Origin: CBDDHT01 sp965228615
GTDB lineage: Bacteria > Pseudomonadota > Alphaproteobacteria > Rhizobiales > Methyloligellaceae
Length of the DNA: 64,000 nt
Direction: 5' to 3'
Assembly (NCBI GenBank): GCA_965228615.1
Contig: CBDDHT010000001.1
Coordinates: forward strand, 186,001 to 250,000
Positions 1-8,402 of the stretch are shown here, piece after piece; the stretch's first letter is position 1; each line of letters begins with the position of its first letter. The notes under the pieces were generated by a model, which made no database searches, was not told where the DNA came from, and worked only from the letters and a program-made list of their open reading frames with translations. The position numbers and the translations under genes are program-made.

Positions 1-77
1 TGGCTGGATTGCTCGCCTGTCTTTGAAATCACTTCCAGCTCTTGATCAGCCAGCGACGGCCCAGCCTTGTCAGACAT
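1..77 (-). CDS. Partial N-terminus of a probable MerR-regulated gene
   Basis: A reading frame starts with ATG at 75-77 on the minus strand and runs off the left edge, giving 25 residues that begin MSDKAGPSLADQE. Too little is visible to name the product. It is divergent from the MerR-type regulator and lies just downstream of a minus-strand promoter overlapping a perfect palindrome (see 118-150). I infer that it is the regulated target, perhaps a metal transporter. Confidence 0.4.
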   Translation of the reverse strand, partial: MSDKAGPSLADQELEVISKTGEQSS

Positions 78-117
78 GCGAAATCACTCTCCCGTAATTC
101 GAATCTGATGGTAATGT

Positions 118-150
118 GGGGCCTGTAGTCACTACAGGTTCAAGGGTGAA
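118..150 (-). promoter_or_regulatory. MerR-type operator and divergent promoter
   Basis: The perfect inverted repeat CCTGTAGT-c-ACTACAGG (122-138) lies between the regulator and the divergent partial gene. On the minus strand a -35-like TTGAAC (138-143) directly precedes the repeat, and a poor -10 candidate follows at about 19-21 bp. This is the long-spacer arrangement typical of promoters that MerR proteins activate by DNA untwisting. The match to the MerR/PbrR class is inferred from layout; the -10 is not clear. Confidence 0.6.
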
Positions 151-155
151 ATTCG

Positions 156-593
156 ATGCCGGACATCACAGCTTCGCGAGCAATGTCGATTGGCGAGTTG
201 TCTCGCGATACGGGTGTTAATATCGAGACCATCCGCTACTACGAGCGGATCGATGTGATGCCGAAGCCTGCCCGCACGGACGGCGGGCATCGTGCCTATG
301 ACTCAATTCAGCTCAAGCGACTCGCTTTCATAAAACGGAGCCGCGAGCTTGGGTTCAGCCTCAATGAAATCCGGGCATTGCTTGATCTGGTCGATGCGGG
401 CGCCTACACCTGCTCCGAGGTCCATAACATGACAGTTGAGCACCTCGCGAACGTGAAGCGAAAAATCGCCGATTTACGTCGCATGGAGCGGGTCCTAAAA
501 CAGATGGCCGCCGAATGCAGCAGAGGTGACGTGCCGGACTGTCCGATTATGGATGCGCTGTTCGACGTTCACACGAAAGGGCAACGATCATGA
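156..593 (+). CDS. MerR-family metal-responsive transcriptional regulator
   Basis: The 145-residue protein has the MerR winged helix near the N-terminus (MSIGELSRDTGV, then ETIRYYERI) and a dimerisation helix (HLANVKRKIADLRRMERVL). Three cysteines sit where mercury-type MerR proteins bind metal: one in YTCSEVH before the long helix and two in ECSRGDVPDCP after it. Known MerR(Hg) proteins use this C...C-x(8)-C layout, so Hg(II) or another thiophilic ion is plausible, but the metal cannot be fixed from sequence. ATG at 156 has AAGGGTG upstream; an internal Met (codon 10) is an alternative start. It overlaps the next gene by 4 bp and probably controls the divergent gene at the left edge. Confidence 0.85.
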   Translation: MPDITASRAMSIGELSRDTGVNIETIRYYERIDVMPKPARTDGGHRAYDSIQLKRLAFIKRSRELGFSLNEIRALLDLVDAGAYTCSEVHNMTVEHLANVKRKIADLRRMERVLKQMAAECSRGDVPDCPIMDALFDVHTKGQRS

Positions 594-916
594 CTGCAGT
601 TGCCATCTATGTCGGCGCTGCGATTGCTGAGATCGCCGGATGCTTCGCTTTCTGGGCGTGGCTCCGGCTCGACAGATCAGCTCTTTGGGCGCTTCCCGGC
701 ATCGTAAGCCTGATCATATTCGCGATATTGCTAACGCGTATCGACAGCGCCTTTGCGGGGCGCGCCTATGCCGCCTATGGCGGCGTATATATCGCTGCCT
801 CACTATTATGGCTTTGGTTGTTTGAAGGCCAGAAACCCGACCGTTGGGATTTCGTCGGATCGAGCATTTGCTTGATCGGAGCCGCTGTCATCCTATGGGG
901 ACCTCGGTCGGCGTGA
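590..916 (+). CDS. ynfA: YnfA/UPF0060-family small membrane protein
   Basis: The 108-residue, very hydrophobic protein has four predicted membrane helices and the family signature GCFAFWAWLRLD near the N-terminus, AYAAYGGVYIAASLLWLW in the middle and D-x(2)-G-x(6)-G-A at the end. Length and motifs match UPF0060 (YnfA), a small inner-membrane family related to SMR-type exporters; its substrate is not established. The ATG overlaps the regulator stop, so the two genes are translationally coupled, which suggests induction together with metal resistance. Confidence 0.85.
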   Translation: MTAVAIYVGAAIAEIAGCFAFWAWLRLDRSALWALPGIVSLIIFAILLTRIDSAFAGRAYAAYGGVYIAASLLWLWLFEGQKPDRWDFVGSSICLIGAAVILWGPRSA

Positions 917-939
917 ACTCGTTGGCCACAAGCAAACCA

Positions 940-958
940 ATGTGCGCTATTCGCACAT
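940..958. terminator. Short hairpin between convergent genes
   Basis: ATGTGCG and CGCACAT form a perfect 7-bp stem with loop CTATT in the gap between ynfA and the convergent dual-OB gene. No T-run follows on either strand, so a role in termination is only a guess. Confidence 0.3.
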
Positions 959-1075
959 AGCGGAGATTTCCGTGCCGGAAAATTGCGACTGCTACTAAGG
1001 CTTAACCGGACTAAGCTTGAGTGTCCATCCGCTAGCAGACGATAAGCTGTCACCACCCGTGCAAAACTGATCCAG

Positions 1076-1906
1076 TCATAAGAAACTACCCTGCGGATCG
1101 AGTGGCGGATAGAAAACGCCGATGACGACAAAGGGGTTGCTGGCCCATCCGTGATATTTTTTCGTGGTGCCAAGGAATAAACAAAGATCGACTTTTTGAA
1201 ATTCGTCTAAGTATTTCTGACGCACCAATGCTATCGCCTTCTCTTCATTCCCTTCGCACTGGCTTAGACAATTCCAATACAGGGCACCAATTTCCCAATC
1301 TTCGATCATCATGGTCGACTCCCGGCCATCACAATCTTCGAAACGGTAGGAAAATTTGTACGGGAGTTTTTCTACAACCAAGAATTCTCTCTTTACCTCG
1401 CGTTCAGTTTGGAACAGAGAAAGCTGTTTGGCTTTTTCATCGAGCGCTTTGAGCTTTTCCTCATCCCAGTGGCGAGATGCCTCTTTGACCACAAACCCCA
1501 ATATCTTGCTTGGCTTGAATATCGCAAGAGATAGCTCATTGCTGTTGGCTCGCTCAATGAGATCGGTAAGATCATCAAAGATGGGATTCTTCTCGAAAAT
1601 GATGCGTTTTCGCTCAGCCCAGGCTTGGCCCGTTCCAACTGGTGGCCCGACCGGCCGAGCTTGTGTGATGTCATCTACCTTGTAGCTCTCAGGCCGAACA
1701 TCAGAAGTGTTGCGGGACAAGGGCAGCTCAACCCACTGGTATTTCTTATATCGGTTCTCATACTCAAGCTTCCGAAATGGAAAGGGATAAATACGAACCC
1801 AACGGCCATCGTCGAGGATACCAGCAGTGCACACCAGCTCATCGTATTTCTTAGAGATTGTGGGATAGGTCTTGACGGTAATAAAGACCTGTCTCTTTTC
1901 GCTCAT
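1076..1906 (-). CDS. Dual-OB-like protein paired with DUF488
   Basis: This is a soluble 276-residue protein without a signal peptide. The N-terminus (QVFITVKTYPTISKKYDELV, then CTAGILDDGRWVRIYPFPFR) resembles proteins annotated as dual-OB-fold domain proteins in conflict-type loci. Strand-rich N- and C-terminal halves flank a charged helix around residues 140-165. ATG at 1906 overlaps the stop of the upstream DUF488 gene by 4 bp, so the pair is coupled. Family knowledge suggests nucleic-acid binding. No catalytic motif is visible and the exact role is unknown; I am unsure of the family name but confident that the gene is real. Confidence 0.6.
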   Translation of the reverse strand: MSEKRQVFITVKTYPTISKKYDELVCTAGILDDGRWVRIYPFPFRKLEYENRYKKYQWVELPLSRNTSDVRPESYKVDDITQARPVGPPVGTGQAWAERKRIIFEKNPIFDDLTDLIERANSNELSLAIFKPSKILGFVVKEASRHWDEEKLKALDEKAKQLSLFQTEREVKREFLVVEKLPYKFSYRFEDCDGRESTMMIEDWEIGALYWNCLSQCEGNEEKAIALVRQKYLDEFQKVDLCLFLGTTKKYHGWASNPFVVIGVFYPPLDPQGSFL

Positions 1907-2805
1907 AGATGCTCAACCGTCTGGTTTTCATGCTGCTCCAGATAGTCGCTGATGCAGTGGCGATGACAGCTACGGTGGTGGGCCTCAAAGCAGGTTAGAG
2001 CGACTCGGTGATGCTCTTGGATAATCTCTCTAAGGATCTGTAGCCCAGCCTCGCGCGTCGGGAGCTCATCGCGATACTCGTCAAACAGTTCCTCAAATGC
2101 GCCAGCCGAATTCACTCCGCGCCTCTTGGCCGACGCGATGCCGAGTTCGGGAATATGGGCATACTGGATTCCGAGTTTTGGGAGCACCCTTTCGAGGGTT
2201 CTCTTCGAAAACCCATACTTGCGGCTGTGTGGGTTCTGTCTTACGTCGCAGAGCAATCGGACACTGTTTTGGATAAGGCGATTGATGTAGGTCTCAAATT
2301 TCAATCCTTCGTACCCTATCGTGAAGATGACTTGCTTTTTACGGTCAAGCTTGTGTCTTTGTTTTTGCAGAGATGCGTACTCTTGCTCGTCAAGAATATC
2401 TTCGGCAATCTCGCTGTTGATGGCGAAATAGGGATAATTCTCATAGACATAACGGACAAGTTTTCCGCCTCTAAAATCGCGATATTTCTTCATCGTATCA
2501 ACTACGTGAGCGATCTCGCTTACCGGCAAACCTGTCTTCAAGCGTGCGGAATTATTGAACTGCACATCCTTGTTCGTGAGTGCCAGCCAACCCAATCGAT
2601 TGAGGGTGTCAAGGTCAGTTGCAGCTTGAAATGAAAAAGAGCCAAAGCGATACGGAACAAAGTCGAAGTAAGGTTCTTTCTGATCCTGAGCTGTGAGGAA
2701 TAGCAGTTTCTGGACGTCGGTGCGCGTCAGGTGACCACCAGCTTCTTTGACCATGAGAAGAAGCATTTTTTGACGCTTGTAGTTCGGTGTCTTTGGCGTG
2801 CTCAT
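1903..2805 (-). CDS. Panacea-like N-terminus fused to DUF488
   Basis: The 300-residue protein has two parts. Residues 1-115 (KRQKMLLLMVKEAGGHLTR, VQKLLFLTAQ, VPYRFGSFSFQ) look like the helical SocA/Panacea (DUF4065) antitoxin-type domain. Residues 158-295 are DUF488: IFTIGYEGLKFETYINRL, LLCDVRQNPHSRKYGFSK, YAHIPELG, and the Cys/His end ALTCFEAHHRSCHRHCISDY. DUF488 is a Rossmann-like family with conserved Arg, Cys and His of unknown activity. The gene leads a two-gene operon with the dual-OB gene and diverges from a restriction-modification gene, so a defence role is plausible. Start ATG at 2805 follows a 345-bp divergent regulatory gap. Confidence 0.75.
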   Translation of the reverse strand: MSTPKTPNYKRQKMLLLMVKEAGGHLTRTDVQKLLFLTAQDQKEPYFDFVPYRFGSFSFQAATDLDTLNRLGWLALTNKDVQFNNSARLKTGLPVSEIAHVVDTMKKYRDFRGGKLVRYVYENYPYFAINSEIAEDILDEQEYASLQKQRHKLDRKKQVIFTIGYEGLKFETYINRLIQNSVRLLCDVRQNPHSRKYGFSKRTLERVLPKLGIQYAHIPELGIASAKRRGVNSAGAFEELFDEYRDELPTREAGLQILREIIQEHHRVALTCFEAHHRSCHRHCISDYLEQHENQTVEHL

Positions 2806-2821
2806 TTTCGGGTTCGCAAAG

Positions 2822-2855
2822 TGTGAGGGTTCACAAATGTGTCTTTGAACTCACA
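2822..2855. promoter_or_regulatory. Imperfect inverted repeat in the DUF488/RM divergent gap
   Basis: TGTGAGGGTTCA (2822-2833) and TGAACTCACA (2846-2855) are inverted around 12 bp, directly upstream of the DUF488 start, and a related direct repeat (GTTCGCAAAGTGTGA / GTTCACAAATGTGTC) overlaps them. This may be an operator for the DUF488 operon. The rest of the gap to 3150 shows no convincing gene; a 64-codon minus frame there has no family resemblance. Confidence 0.4.
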
Positions 2856-3150
2856 TAAACAAAAATAGAACATACAGTGCTTCGCGGCATATGGGAATCC
2901 GTCGTTCGCCCACGGTCATGGTCAATTTAACTTGTTATAAAACAAATGATTATGCGAATTTCGCGCTGTGCACATTCGGCGTCGCATAGCTGCATTGATG
3001 GTCGATGTAGCCCCAAACGGTAACATCCCCCACCAGCCGGCGCACCCAACCGGGTCTGATCTGACGAGAAAGTAGCTTTCACATGTCCTACAAAGGACTA
3101 CGTTAGCCAGCTGCACCCGATGATTCTCTTACAGAGCAAGCTGAAGAAAT

Positions 3151-6100
3151 ATGCTGGATGGAATAATCAAGCGCTTGGCAGATCGCGATGGAACCCGCAC
3201 AGAAGCCGAAATCCAAGCCGATGTAAGAGGTTTGATTTTGATGGCACCCTTCTCGCTCGAGGAGGGCGATGTTGAGACCGTCACGTTAGAATCACCTGTT
3301 GGAGATAAACGTCGGATCGACGTAGAAGTCGGATCGACCGTCATTGAAGTTAAGCGAGATCTGCGGAAGGGAAAAATCCGTCAAGACGCAATTGACCAGC
3401 TTGCCGGTTACGTTGAAGCACGAGGCGAACAAACCGGATTGCGCTACGTCGGTGTCCTTACAGATGGCGTCGAGTGGAGATGTTATCACTTTTCCAATAG
3501 CCGGTTGGAGGAGGTCTCCTGTTTTGAGCTGAAGCTCGGAACCGGCGCAGTGGATCAGTTGACTGTTTGGCTCGAGGGGGTCCTGGCGACATCACAAGAT
3601 ATTGCTCCAATAGCCTCCGAGATTCGTTCCCGGCTTGGCGCTGAAAGCAGCTCTCATAAGCTGGATCGTGCGACCCTAACCGCCTTATACGATCAGCACC
3701 GCGATCTTCCGACTGTCAAATTGAAGCGCGAGCTATGGTCGCGTTTGCTTACGTCAGCTCTCGGCACTCAATTCGATGATAGCGACGAGCTATTTGTTGA
3801 ACATACTTTGCTCGTCAACTCTGCCGAAATCATCGCCCACGCCGTGCTCGGTCTGTCAATAACGAACCTTGACCCCCGAAGCCTGTTGCTCGGTGCAAAA
3901 TTTGATGAAAGCGGCATTTATGGGGTTGTTGAAGCCGACTTCTTTGACTGGGTAATTGAGGTTCCCCAGGGGAACCGATTTGTCTTAACGTTGTCGCGGC
4001 GATTGGCAAGATTCAGATGGGATGATGTTGAACACGACGTATTGAAAGTTTTGTATGAGTCGGTAATCGGTACAAACACTCGAAAAAAACTTGGAGAATA
4101 CTATACGCCAGACTGGCTAGCAGAAAAAATTATCAAAGAAACAGTTGCATCACCATTGTCAGAAAAAGTGCTGGACCCAGCCTGCGGCTCCGGCACTTTC
4201 CTATTTCATGCGGCTAAACACTTCATTCATGCGGCAGAAGCTGCTGGGAAGAAAGGTCCGGATATACTAGATGAGTTGACCCACAATGTCATAGGCATGG
4301 ACTTGCATCCCGTTGCCGTCACATTTGCCCGCGTGACTTATCTACTGGCGATTGGTCGTGATCGCCTCACCGACGCCAATCGACGAACGATTCAGATACC
4401 GGTCTATCTGGGGGATTCAATCCAATGGCGCCAGCAGATTGACCTATGGTCAGCGGGTAATTTGGTAGTGCAAACCGACGATGATCAAGAACTCTTTGGC
4501 TCGGAGCTTAGGTTCCCAGACGCTCTCTTGGAAAATACCGCATTGTTTGATCGCCTCGTTGATGAGCTTGCCCAGAAGGCATCAACAAGAAAGACGGGTA
4601 GCTCTCCGCCTTCACTCAAATCCACCTTCACTCGGCTCGGCATATCGACCAAGTATCAAACTGTCATCGAGAATACATTCAAGACAATGTGCCAATTGAA
4701 GGATGAAGGAAGAGACCATATCTGGTCCTATTACGTCAGAAATCTCGCACGTCCGATGTGGTTGGCGAAGCCCGACAACCGTGTGGACGTGGTCGTTGGA
4801 AATCCGCCTTGGTTGGCATACAGATACATGACTCAAGAAATGCAGACGACCTTCCGTGACATGAGCCAAGCCTGGGGTTTGTGGCACGGTGCAGAATTTG
4901 CAACTCAACAGGACCTCTCTGCTGTCTTCGTCGCAAGAGCCATTCAGCTATATCTGAAAAAAGGTGGTCAGTTCGGCTTAATCATGCCGAACGCCGCCAT
5001 TGATCGACCGCAGTATAGTGGACTTAGAGAAGGTTCATTCGAAGCGGGCGGAGAACTGCTCTCACTGCAATACCATGTGCCGTGGGATCTCCGGCGTATT
5101 CGCCCGCACATTTTTCCCAGAGGTTCGTGCGTATTGTTCGGTGTTCGGGCTGAGTCGTCAAATCGAATGCCGAGTTCTGCAAAATCGTGGACGGGTAAAG
5201 TGCCAGCCAATGAGACGTCTTGGGATCGCGTGAAGAGCGCCATCGATATCAAGACGGTACAAGTAAAGCTGAGATCGGTGGGCGGGGCGTCGTCTTACAA
5301 AGACCGATTCCGCAACGGAGCGACGATTTTTCCTCGTGTCTTGTTGTTCATTGAGGAGCAAGACGCTGGTCCATTGGGTACCCCTATTGGCCGCATACGC
5401 GTACGCTCCACATCGACAGCGCACGAAAAACTGCCGTGGAAAGAGTTAGCCAGGCTCACCGGTGTCGTTGAAAGCGAGACAGTTAGGCCTGTTCTAATGA
5501 GTGATTGTGTTTTGCCGTTCGTGACAACCGAAACAATGCGTGCGGTTTTGCCACTGATCGGAGATCAGTTTATCGGCCCTGATCAGATGAAGATCGACGA
5601 ATACCCCGGTTTGGCCGAATGGTGGCGACAAGCCAATAGCCTCTGGGAAAAATATCGTTCGAGCGAGAGGCTGACACTTTCCGACAGGATTGATTATATG
5701 CACAATCTGTCCGAGCAAACGCCGATCCCACCACTGCGAGTGGTCTACAACAAATCGGGCATGCATGTCGTAGCTTCAAAGGTGACCGACAAACGAGCGA
5801 TCGTTGAGAACGGTCTGTACTGGACTAGCGCATCTACGGTTGCAGAAGCTGACTATCTCTGTGCAATTCTCAATAGTCCCACAACGACTGGATTAGTTCG
5901 TCCATTGATGGCGTACGGCAAGGATGAGCGCCATGTCGCAAAAAGTATTTGGCAGCTGCCCATCCCTGAATTTGATGACAGTGATCCGACACATTTGGAA
6001 CTCGCTTTGCTGGGGTCTGAACTGGAAACAATTGCTAAAGAAATTTCAATCGACTCCTCACTTTATTTCCCTGCGACCCGCAGAAAATTTAGGACACAGC

Positions 6101-6159
6101 TAGAAGCAGAACCGCAAATGGCTCGCACCAACGAAATAGTTTTCGATCTGCTGTCTTAA
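3151..6159 (+). CDS. Single-chain restriction-modification enzyme (PD-(D/E)XK plus N6-adenine methylase)
   Basis: This is a 1002-residue type IIG/Eco57I-like fusion. Residues 50-70 hold a PD-(D/E)XK nuclease core (RRIDVEV, then VIEVKRD; candidates D57, E66, K68) like the HsdR_N domain. A helical linker leads to the methylase: LGEYYTPDWLA before motif I, motif I LDPACGSG (341-348) and motif IV NPPW (551-554), the adenine-N6 type. The C-terminal 350 residues should hold the target-recognition region. The protein would methylate and cut the same site; no separate specificity subunit is present. ATG 3151 has only a weak GAAGAA upstream. The gene diverges from the DUF488/dual-OB operon and is followed by an IS remnant, as expected of a mobile defence island. 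Confidence 0.85.
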   Translation: MLDGIIKRLADRDGTRTEAEIQADVRGLILMAPFSLEEGDVETVTLESPVGDKRRIDVEVGSTVIEVKRDLRKGKIRQDAIDQLAGYVEARGEQTGLRYVGVLTDGVEWRCYHFSNSRLEEVSCFELKLGTGAVDQLTVWLEGVLATSQDIAPIASEIRSRLGAESSSHKLDRATLTALYDQHRDLPTVKLKRELWSRLLTSALGTQFDDSDELFVEHTLLVNSAEIIAHAVLGLSITNLDPRSLLLGAKFDESGIYGVVEADFFDWVIEVPQGNRFVLTLSRRLARFRWDDVEHDVLKVLYESVIGTNTRKKLGEYYTPDWLAEKIIKETVASPLSEKVLDPACGSGTFLFHAAKHFIHAAEAAGKKGPDILDELTHNVIGMDLHPVAVTFARVTYLLAIGRDRLTDANRRTIQIPVYLGDSIQWRQQIDLWSAGNLVVQTDDDQELFGSELRFPDALLENTALFDRLVDELAQKASTRKTGSSPPSLKSTFTRLGISTKYQTVIENTFKTMCQLKDEGRDHIWSYYVRNLARPMWLAKPDNRVDVVVGNPPWLAYRYMTQEMQTTFRDMSQAWGLWHGAEFATQQDLSAVFVARAIQLYLKKGGQFGLIMPNAAIDRPQYSGLREGSFEAGGELLSLQYHVPWDLRRIRPHIFPRGSCVLFGVRAESSNRMPSSAKSWTGKVPANETSWDRVKSAIDIKTVQVKLRSVGGASSYKDRFRNGATIFPRVLLFIEEQDAGPLGTPIGRIRVRSTSTAHEKLPWKELARLTGVVESETVRPVLMSDCVLPFVTTETMRAVLPLIGDQFIGPDQMKIDEYPGLAEWWRQANSLWEKYRSSERLTLSDRIDYMHNLSEQTPIPPLRVVYNKSGMHVVASKVTDKRAIVENGLYWTSASTVAEADYLCAILNSPTTTGLVRPLMAYGKDERHVAKSIWQLPIPEFDDSDPTHLELALLGSELETIAKEISIDSSLYFPATRRKFRTQLEAEPQMARTNEIVFDLLS

Positions 6160-6206
6160 GCGAGTTGCCGCCAAACGCCCTGATGGATGTGGCAAGCATT
6201 GTCTGA

Positions 6207-6407
6207 TCTGCGTCGCTCTGGCTGATCGGGTCCACTTTGGTGGTCCGGTTCAACGACAAGCTGGCGGACAACGTCCTTGCTTTCATCATACTCGCAGCAA
6301 TCAGATCATGGTTGGGAGTTTTTGAGTCCGCGCCCTGCTACCAGTCTCATCTCAATCGCCTCAGAATTTGGTCTGTTTTTAACAAGTGCATGCGCTCAAT
6401 ACTGTGA
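6207..6407 (+). pseudogene. C-terminal remnant of an IS5-like transposase
   Basis: A frame open from 6207 to a stop at 6405-6407 has no good start and reads LVVRFNDKLADNVLAFIILA, then AIRSWL. This resembles the closing R-x-DKLA-N-xLA...W stretch of IS5-family transposases. Nothing upstream continues it, so only the last part survives. The remainder of the 340-bp gap between the RM gene and mucR shows no gene; it is AT-rich at 6400-6490 and probably holds the mucR promoter. Confidence 0.4.
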
Positions 6408-6499
6408 ACAATAGAATTGCCTATTTGACAGTTGGAGTATTTACTCTTATACATTGATTTAACGAATATAATGATCCAGAACAGAAAGATCCAAGACCT

Positions 6500-6910
6500 G
6501 TGACAGGCACGACAGATATTACCTACATCACTGAACTAACAGCTGATATCGTTTCAGCCTATGTGAGCAAGAACACGATCGTGGTTAGCGATGTTCCGGC
6601 GTTGATCGCAGATGTAAGTGATGCATTATCCAAGGCAGCGGCGAAGTCGGTATTAGAACCGAAGGCCGACCTGAAGCCGGCTGTCTCCATCAAGAAATCT
6701 GTAACGCCGGACTACATCATCTGTCTTGAGGATGGCCAGAAATTCAAGAGCCTTAAACGGCACCTTCGATCTCATTACGACATGAGCCCTGACGAGTATC
6801 GCGACAAGTGGAATCTACCTTACGACTATCCCATGGTCTCTCCTGCGTACGCCGAGAAGCGATCTCAACTTGCAAAGAAGATCGGACTTGGGCGGAAATC
6901 GAAGCGGTAA
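6500..6910 (+). CDS. MucR/Ros-family zinc-finger transcriptional regulator
   Basis: The 136-residue protein has a variable helical N-terminus and the Ros/MucR DNA-binding domain at 66-130: VTPDYIICLEDGQKFKSLKR, RSHYDMSPDEYRDKWNLP, then DYPMVSPAYAEKRSQLAK. The zinc site is the Cys-Asp-His-His form (C75, D78, H88, H92), as in Mesorhizobium Ros homologues, not Cys2His2. The start chosen is GTG at 6500. MucR proteins are H-NS-like or xenogeneic-silencing regulators in alphaproteobacteria, and a plasmid-borne copy may silence the neighbouring foreign DNA. That role is inferred. Confidence 0.9.
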   Translation: MTGTTDITYITELTADIVSAYVSKNTIVVSDVPALIADVSDALSKAAAKSVLEPKADLKPAVSIKKSVTPDYIICLEDGQKFKSLKRHLRSHYDMSPDEYRDKWNLPYDYPMVSPAYAEKRSQLAKKIGLGRKSKR

Positions 6911-7089
6911 ATTCTGGGTGAGAGATTGAGATCGGAGCCAAACAAACTGTACGATGTTGCCAGATGGATAGTCGCTGGAAAACCAGAGGGTCAAAAGCTA
7001 GGGCATGCCCCAACGAGCACCCGTTAGGTGTCTTAGATACCCTTGCCGTGAAGGTCTGGCCGTAATCGGGGTCGTCGCTATCCCCTTCG

Positions 7090-7488
7090 CTATCCCGAAA
7101 ACAACCGCCATAGATATGGCCGTTGAATGATTGCCGAGGTCGGCACAAATATTTGTGTTGCTATGAGCCTGGCGACACACGCCGTTGAGATCGTCTGTCT
7201 TCGTGAAGCGGCCGATCCCTCACCGTCTAAGTAGAGCATCCATTCGTTGGAATCGGGTTCAAACCCTTTCAATTCCTTATGGCCGGCCCAATGCTGGACC
7301 AGGGGCATAATGTTGACAGTCACCTGCTCATCGTCGTGCTGCAGCTTGTCGTAGAGAAAGCCGAAGCCGTCAGGTGCCTCGCTCAGTTCCAGTTTTGCAC
7401 TCATTGAATTCATCGTCTGCGGACCTCCATCTCGCAGCGCGACACCAGCACCTTTGCCGTTGTCACTGGCGAGACTGAGCTTCAACAT
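7090..7488 (-). CDS. Hypothetical protein
   Basis: The reading frame encodes 132 residues and starts at ATG 7488 with AGGTGA just upstream. It begins MLKLSLASDNGKGAGVALRD and contains FGFLYDKLQHDDEQVTVNIM; I recognise no domain. The first 90 residues look protein-like and the last 40 less so, so the end may be frameshifted. Nearby minus-strand genes of the same element support a real gene, but this is one of the weaker calls. Confidence 0.45.
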   Translation of the reverse strand: MLKLSLASDNGKGAGVALRDGGPQTMNSMSAKLELSEAPDGFGFLYDKLQHDDEQVTVNIMPLVQHWAGHKELKGFEPDSNEWMLYLDGEGSAASRRQTISTACVARLIATQIFVPTSAIIQRPYLWRLFSG

Positions 7489-7613
7489 TCATCACCTATT
7501 TCCAATTTCCCGACATGTTCAGCATGTTCCCCTACCGATGATCGACCCCGTAGTGATGAGTGCTGAAATCCCTGCGCCAGCATCTGGTACAACTTCAACG
7601 AATTACAAGGCTC

Positions 7614-8081
7614 ATGTCTGATCGCATCAAAACTTCCCTCCACCGAAGCGTTGAGCTTTTCCCACATGAGAGAACCATTATTGAGAGCTTCGTTCTTGAC
7701 TATGGACAATCGTTTGAACGGGTGCCGCTCCCTGAGGGTGCAATCCAGGGCGAGCCAAAAGCGTGCTTTATGAATGCGGCGTTGCTTGCTCTTGATGATG
7801 ATCGCTTTATGTATGCTGAGGGATATGCTGCATCCGACCGTATGCCTGAATTTCTTCATGCTTGGTGTGTTCGCGACGGCAAGGCTATAGACCTGACGCT
7901 CGATCCTTCTGAGCAGTACGAGTATTTTGGAATACCGATCCCAACCCCGATGGTTGTTGAGGCAATGAACGAAACCCAGCACTACGGCATTCTGACCGCC
8001 TTGAATGTTGAGACATTCATAGACCGGTGGAAAAACGCAGCGCCTCCGCGAGCCGGTGAAAAAAAAGAACCGGTGCCTTAA
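7614..8081 (+). CDS. Putative Cys/His/Asp papain- or transglutaminase-like small protein
   Basis: The 155-residue protein starts at ATG 7614 (CAAGG upstream); a GTG at 7560 is an alternative. The centre has EPKACFMNAALLAL, then MYAEGYAASDRMPEFLHAWC and VRDGKAIDLTLDP. The order Cys...AEGY...HAW...D is what one expects of a papain-fold Cys-His-Asp triad, as in small phage or plasmid proteins of unknown role. No signal peptide is seen. It may act as a protease, amidase or inert relative. It stands alone on the plus strand, between minus-strand genes. Confidence 0.6.
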   Translation: MSDRIKTSLHRSVELFPHERTIIESFVLDYGQSFERVPLPEGAIQGEPKACFMNAALLALDDDRFMYAEGYAASDRMPEFLHAWCVRDGKAIDLTLDPSEQYEYFGIPIPTPMVVEAMNETQHYGILTALNVETFIDRWKNAAPPRAGEKKEPVP

Positions 8082-8094
8082 CGGACACCGGTTC
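8058..8094 (-). terminator. Rho-independent terminator of the 97-residue gene
   Basis: GAACCGGTG (8067-8075) and CACCGGTTC (8086-8094) form a perfect 9-bp stem. Read on the minus strand it is followed by eight T (A-run 8059-8066). It overlaps the stop of the convergent plus-strand gene, so it may serve both. Confidence 0.8.
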
Positions 8095-8108
8095 GGGTGA
8101 GGTGCGGC

Positions 8109-8402
8109 TTAGCCGACGCTGACCTGGTTTTGCTGGAGACTTTGCAGAAGCGCAATGGCATTGCCGACATCCTTGCCACGCAGATTGATTTCCGTGTCCT
8201 GCCAGTTTCCATCCTTGTCCATCCAGCTGCGTTCTAACTTGATGCTGTCGAAGATCATCGTTTCGCCTTCGTCATTTTGATGCTCGTTCTGCCATAAGGC
8301 GATCTTCATAGCGCCAAGCCGGGCCTTGTAGATTGGGTGGCTGTTTTCCGTTTCAGCAGACTTGGATTTTGCTTTCGTCTTCGTTGCGGCACTTGTAACC
8401 AT
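8109..8402 (-). CDS. Conserved hypothetical small protein of rhizobial mobile elements
   Basis: The 97-residue protein has a Lys/Ala-rich N-terminus (ATKTKAKSKSAETE) and a strand-rich core: HPIYKARLGAMKIALWQNE, IKLERSWMDKDGNWQDTEIN and a closing helix NAIALLQSLQQNQ. The pattern HPIY-x(4)-G-x(3)-A-x-W-x-NE followed by a SIKLERSWxDxDGNWQ strand is familiar from small unnamed proteins in many bacteria that look like a single-stranded nucleic-acid or cofactor fold. The ribosome-binding site AAGGAGA is strong, and the terminator at 8058-8094 follows directly, so it is expressed as a single gene. Confidence 0.75.
   Translation of the reverse strand: MVTSAATKTKAKSKSAETENSHPIYKARLGAMKIALWQNEHQNDEGETMIFDSIKLERSWMDKDGNWQDTEINLRGKDVGNAIALLQSLQQNQVSVG

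Noticed and set aside
2922..3116. 64-codon minus-strand frame in the DUF488/RM gap
   Set aside because: It has no ribosome-binding site or recognisable domain, and its Cys/Arg-rich composition is typical of a chance frame.
7482..7982. 166-codon minus-strand frame
   Set aside because: It lies opposite the better-supported gene at 7614-8081, which has the Cys-His-Asp pattern and better composition.
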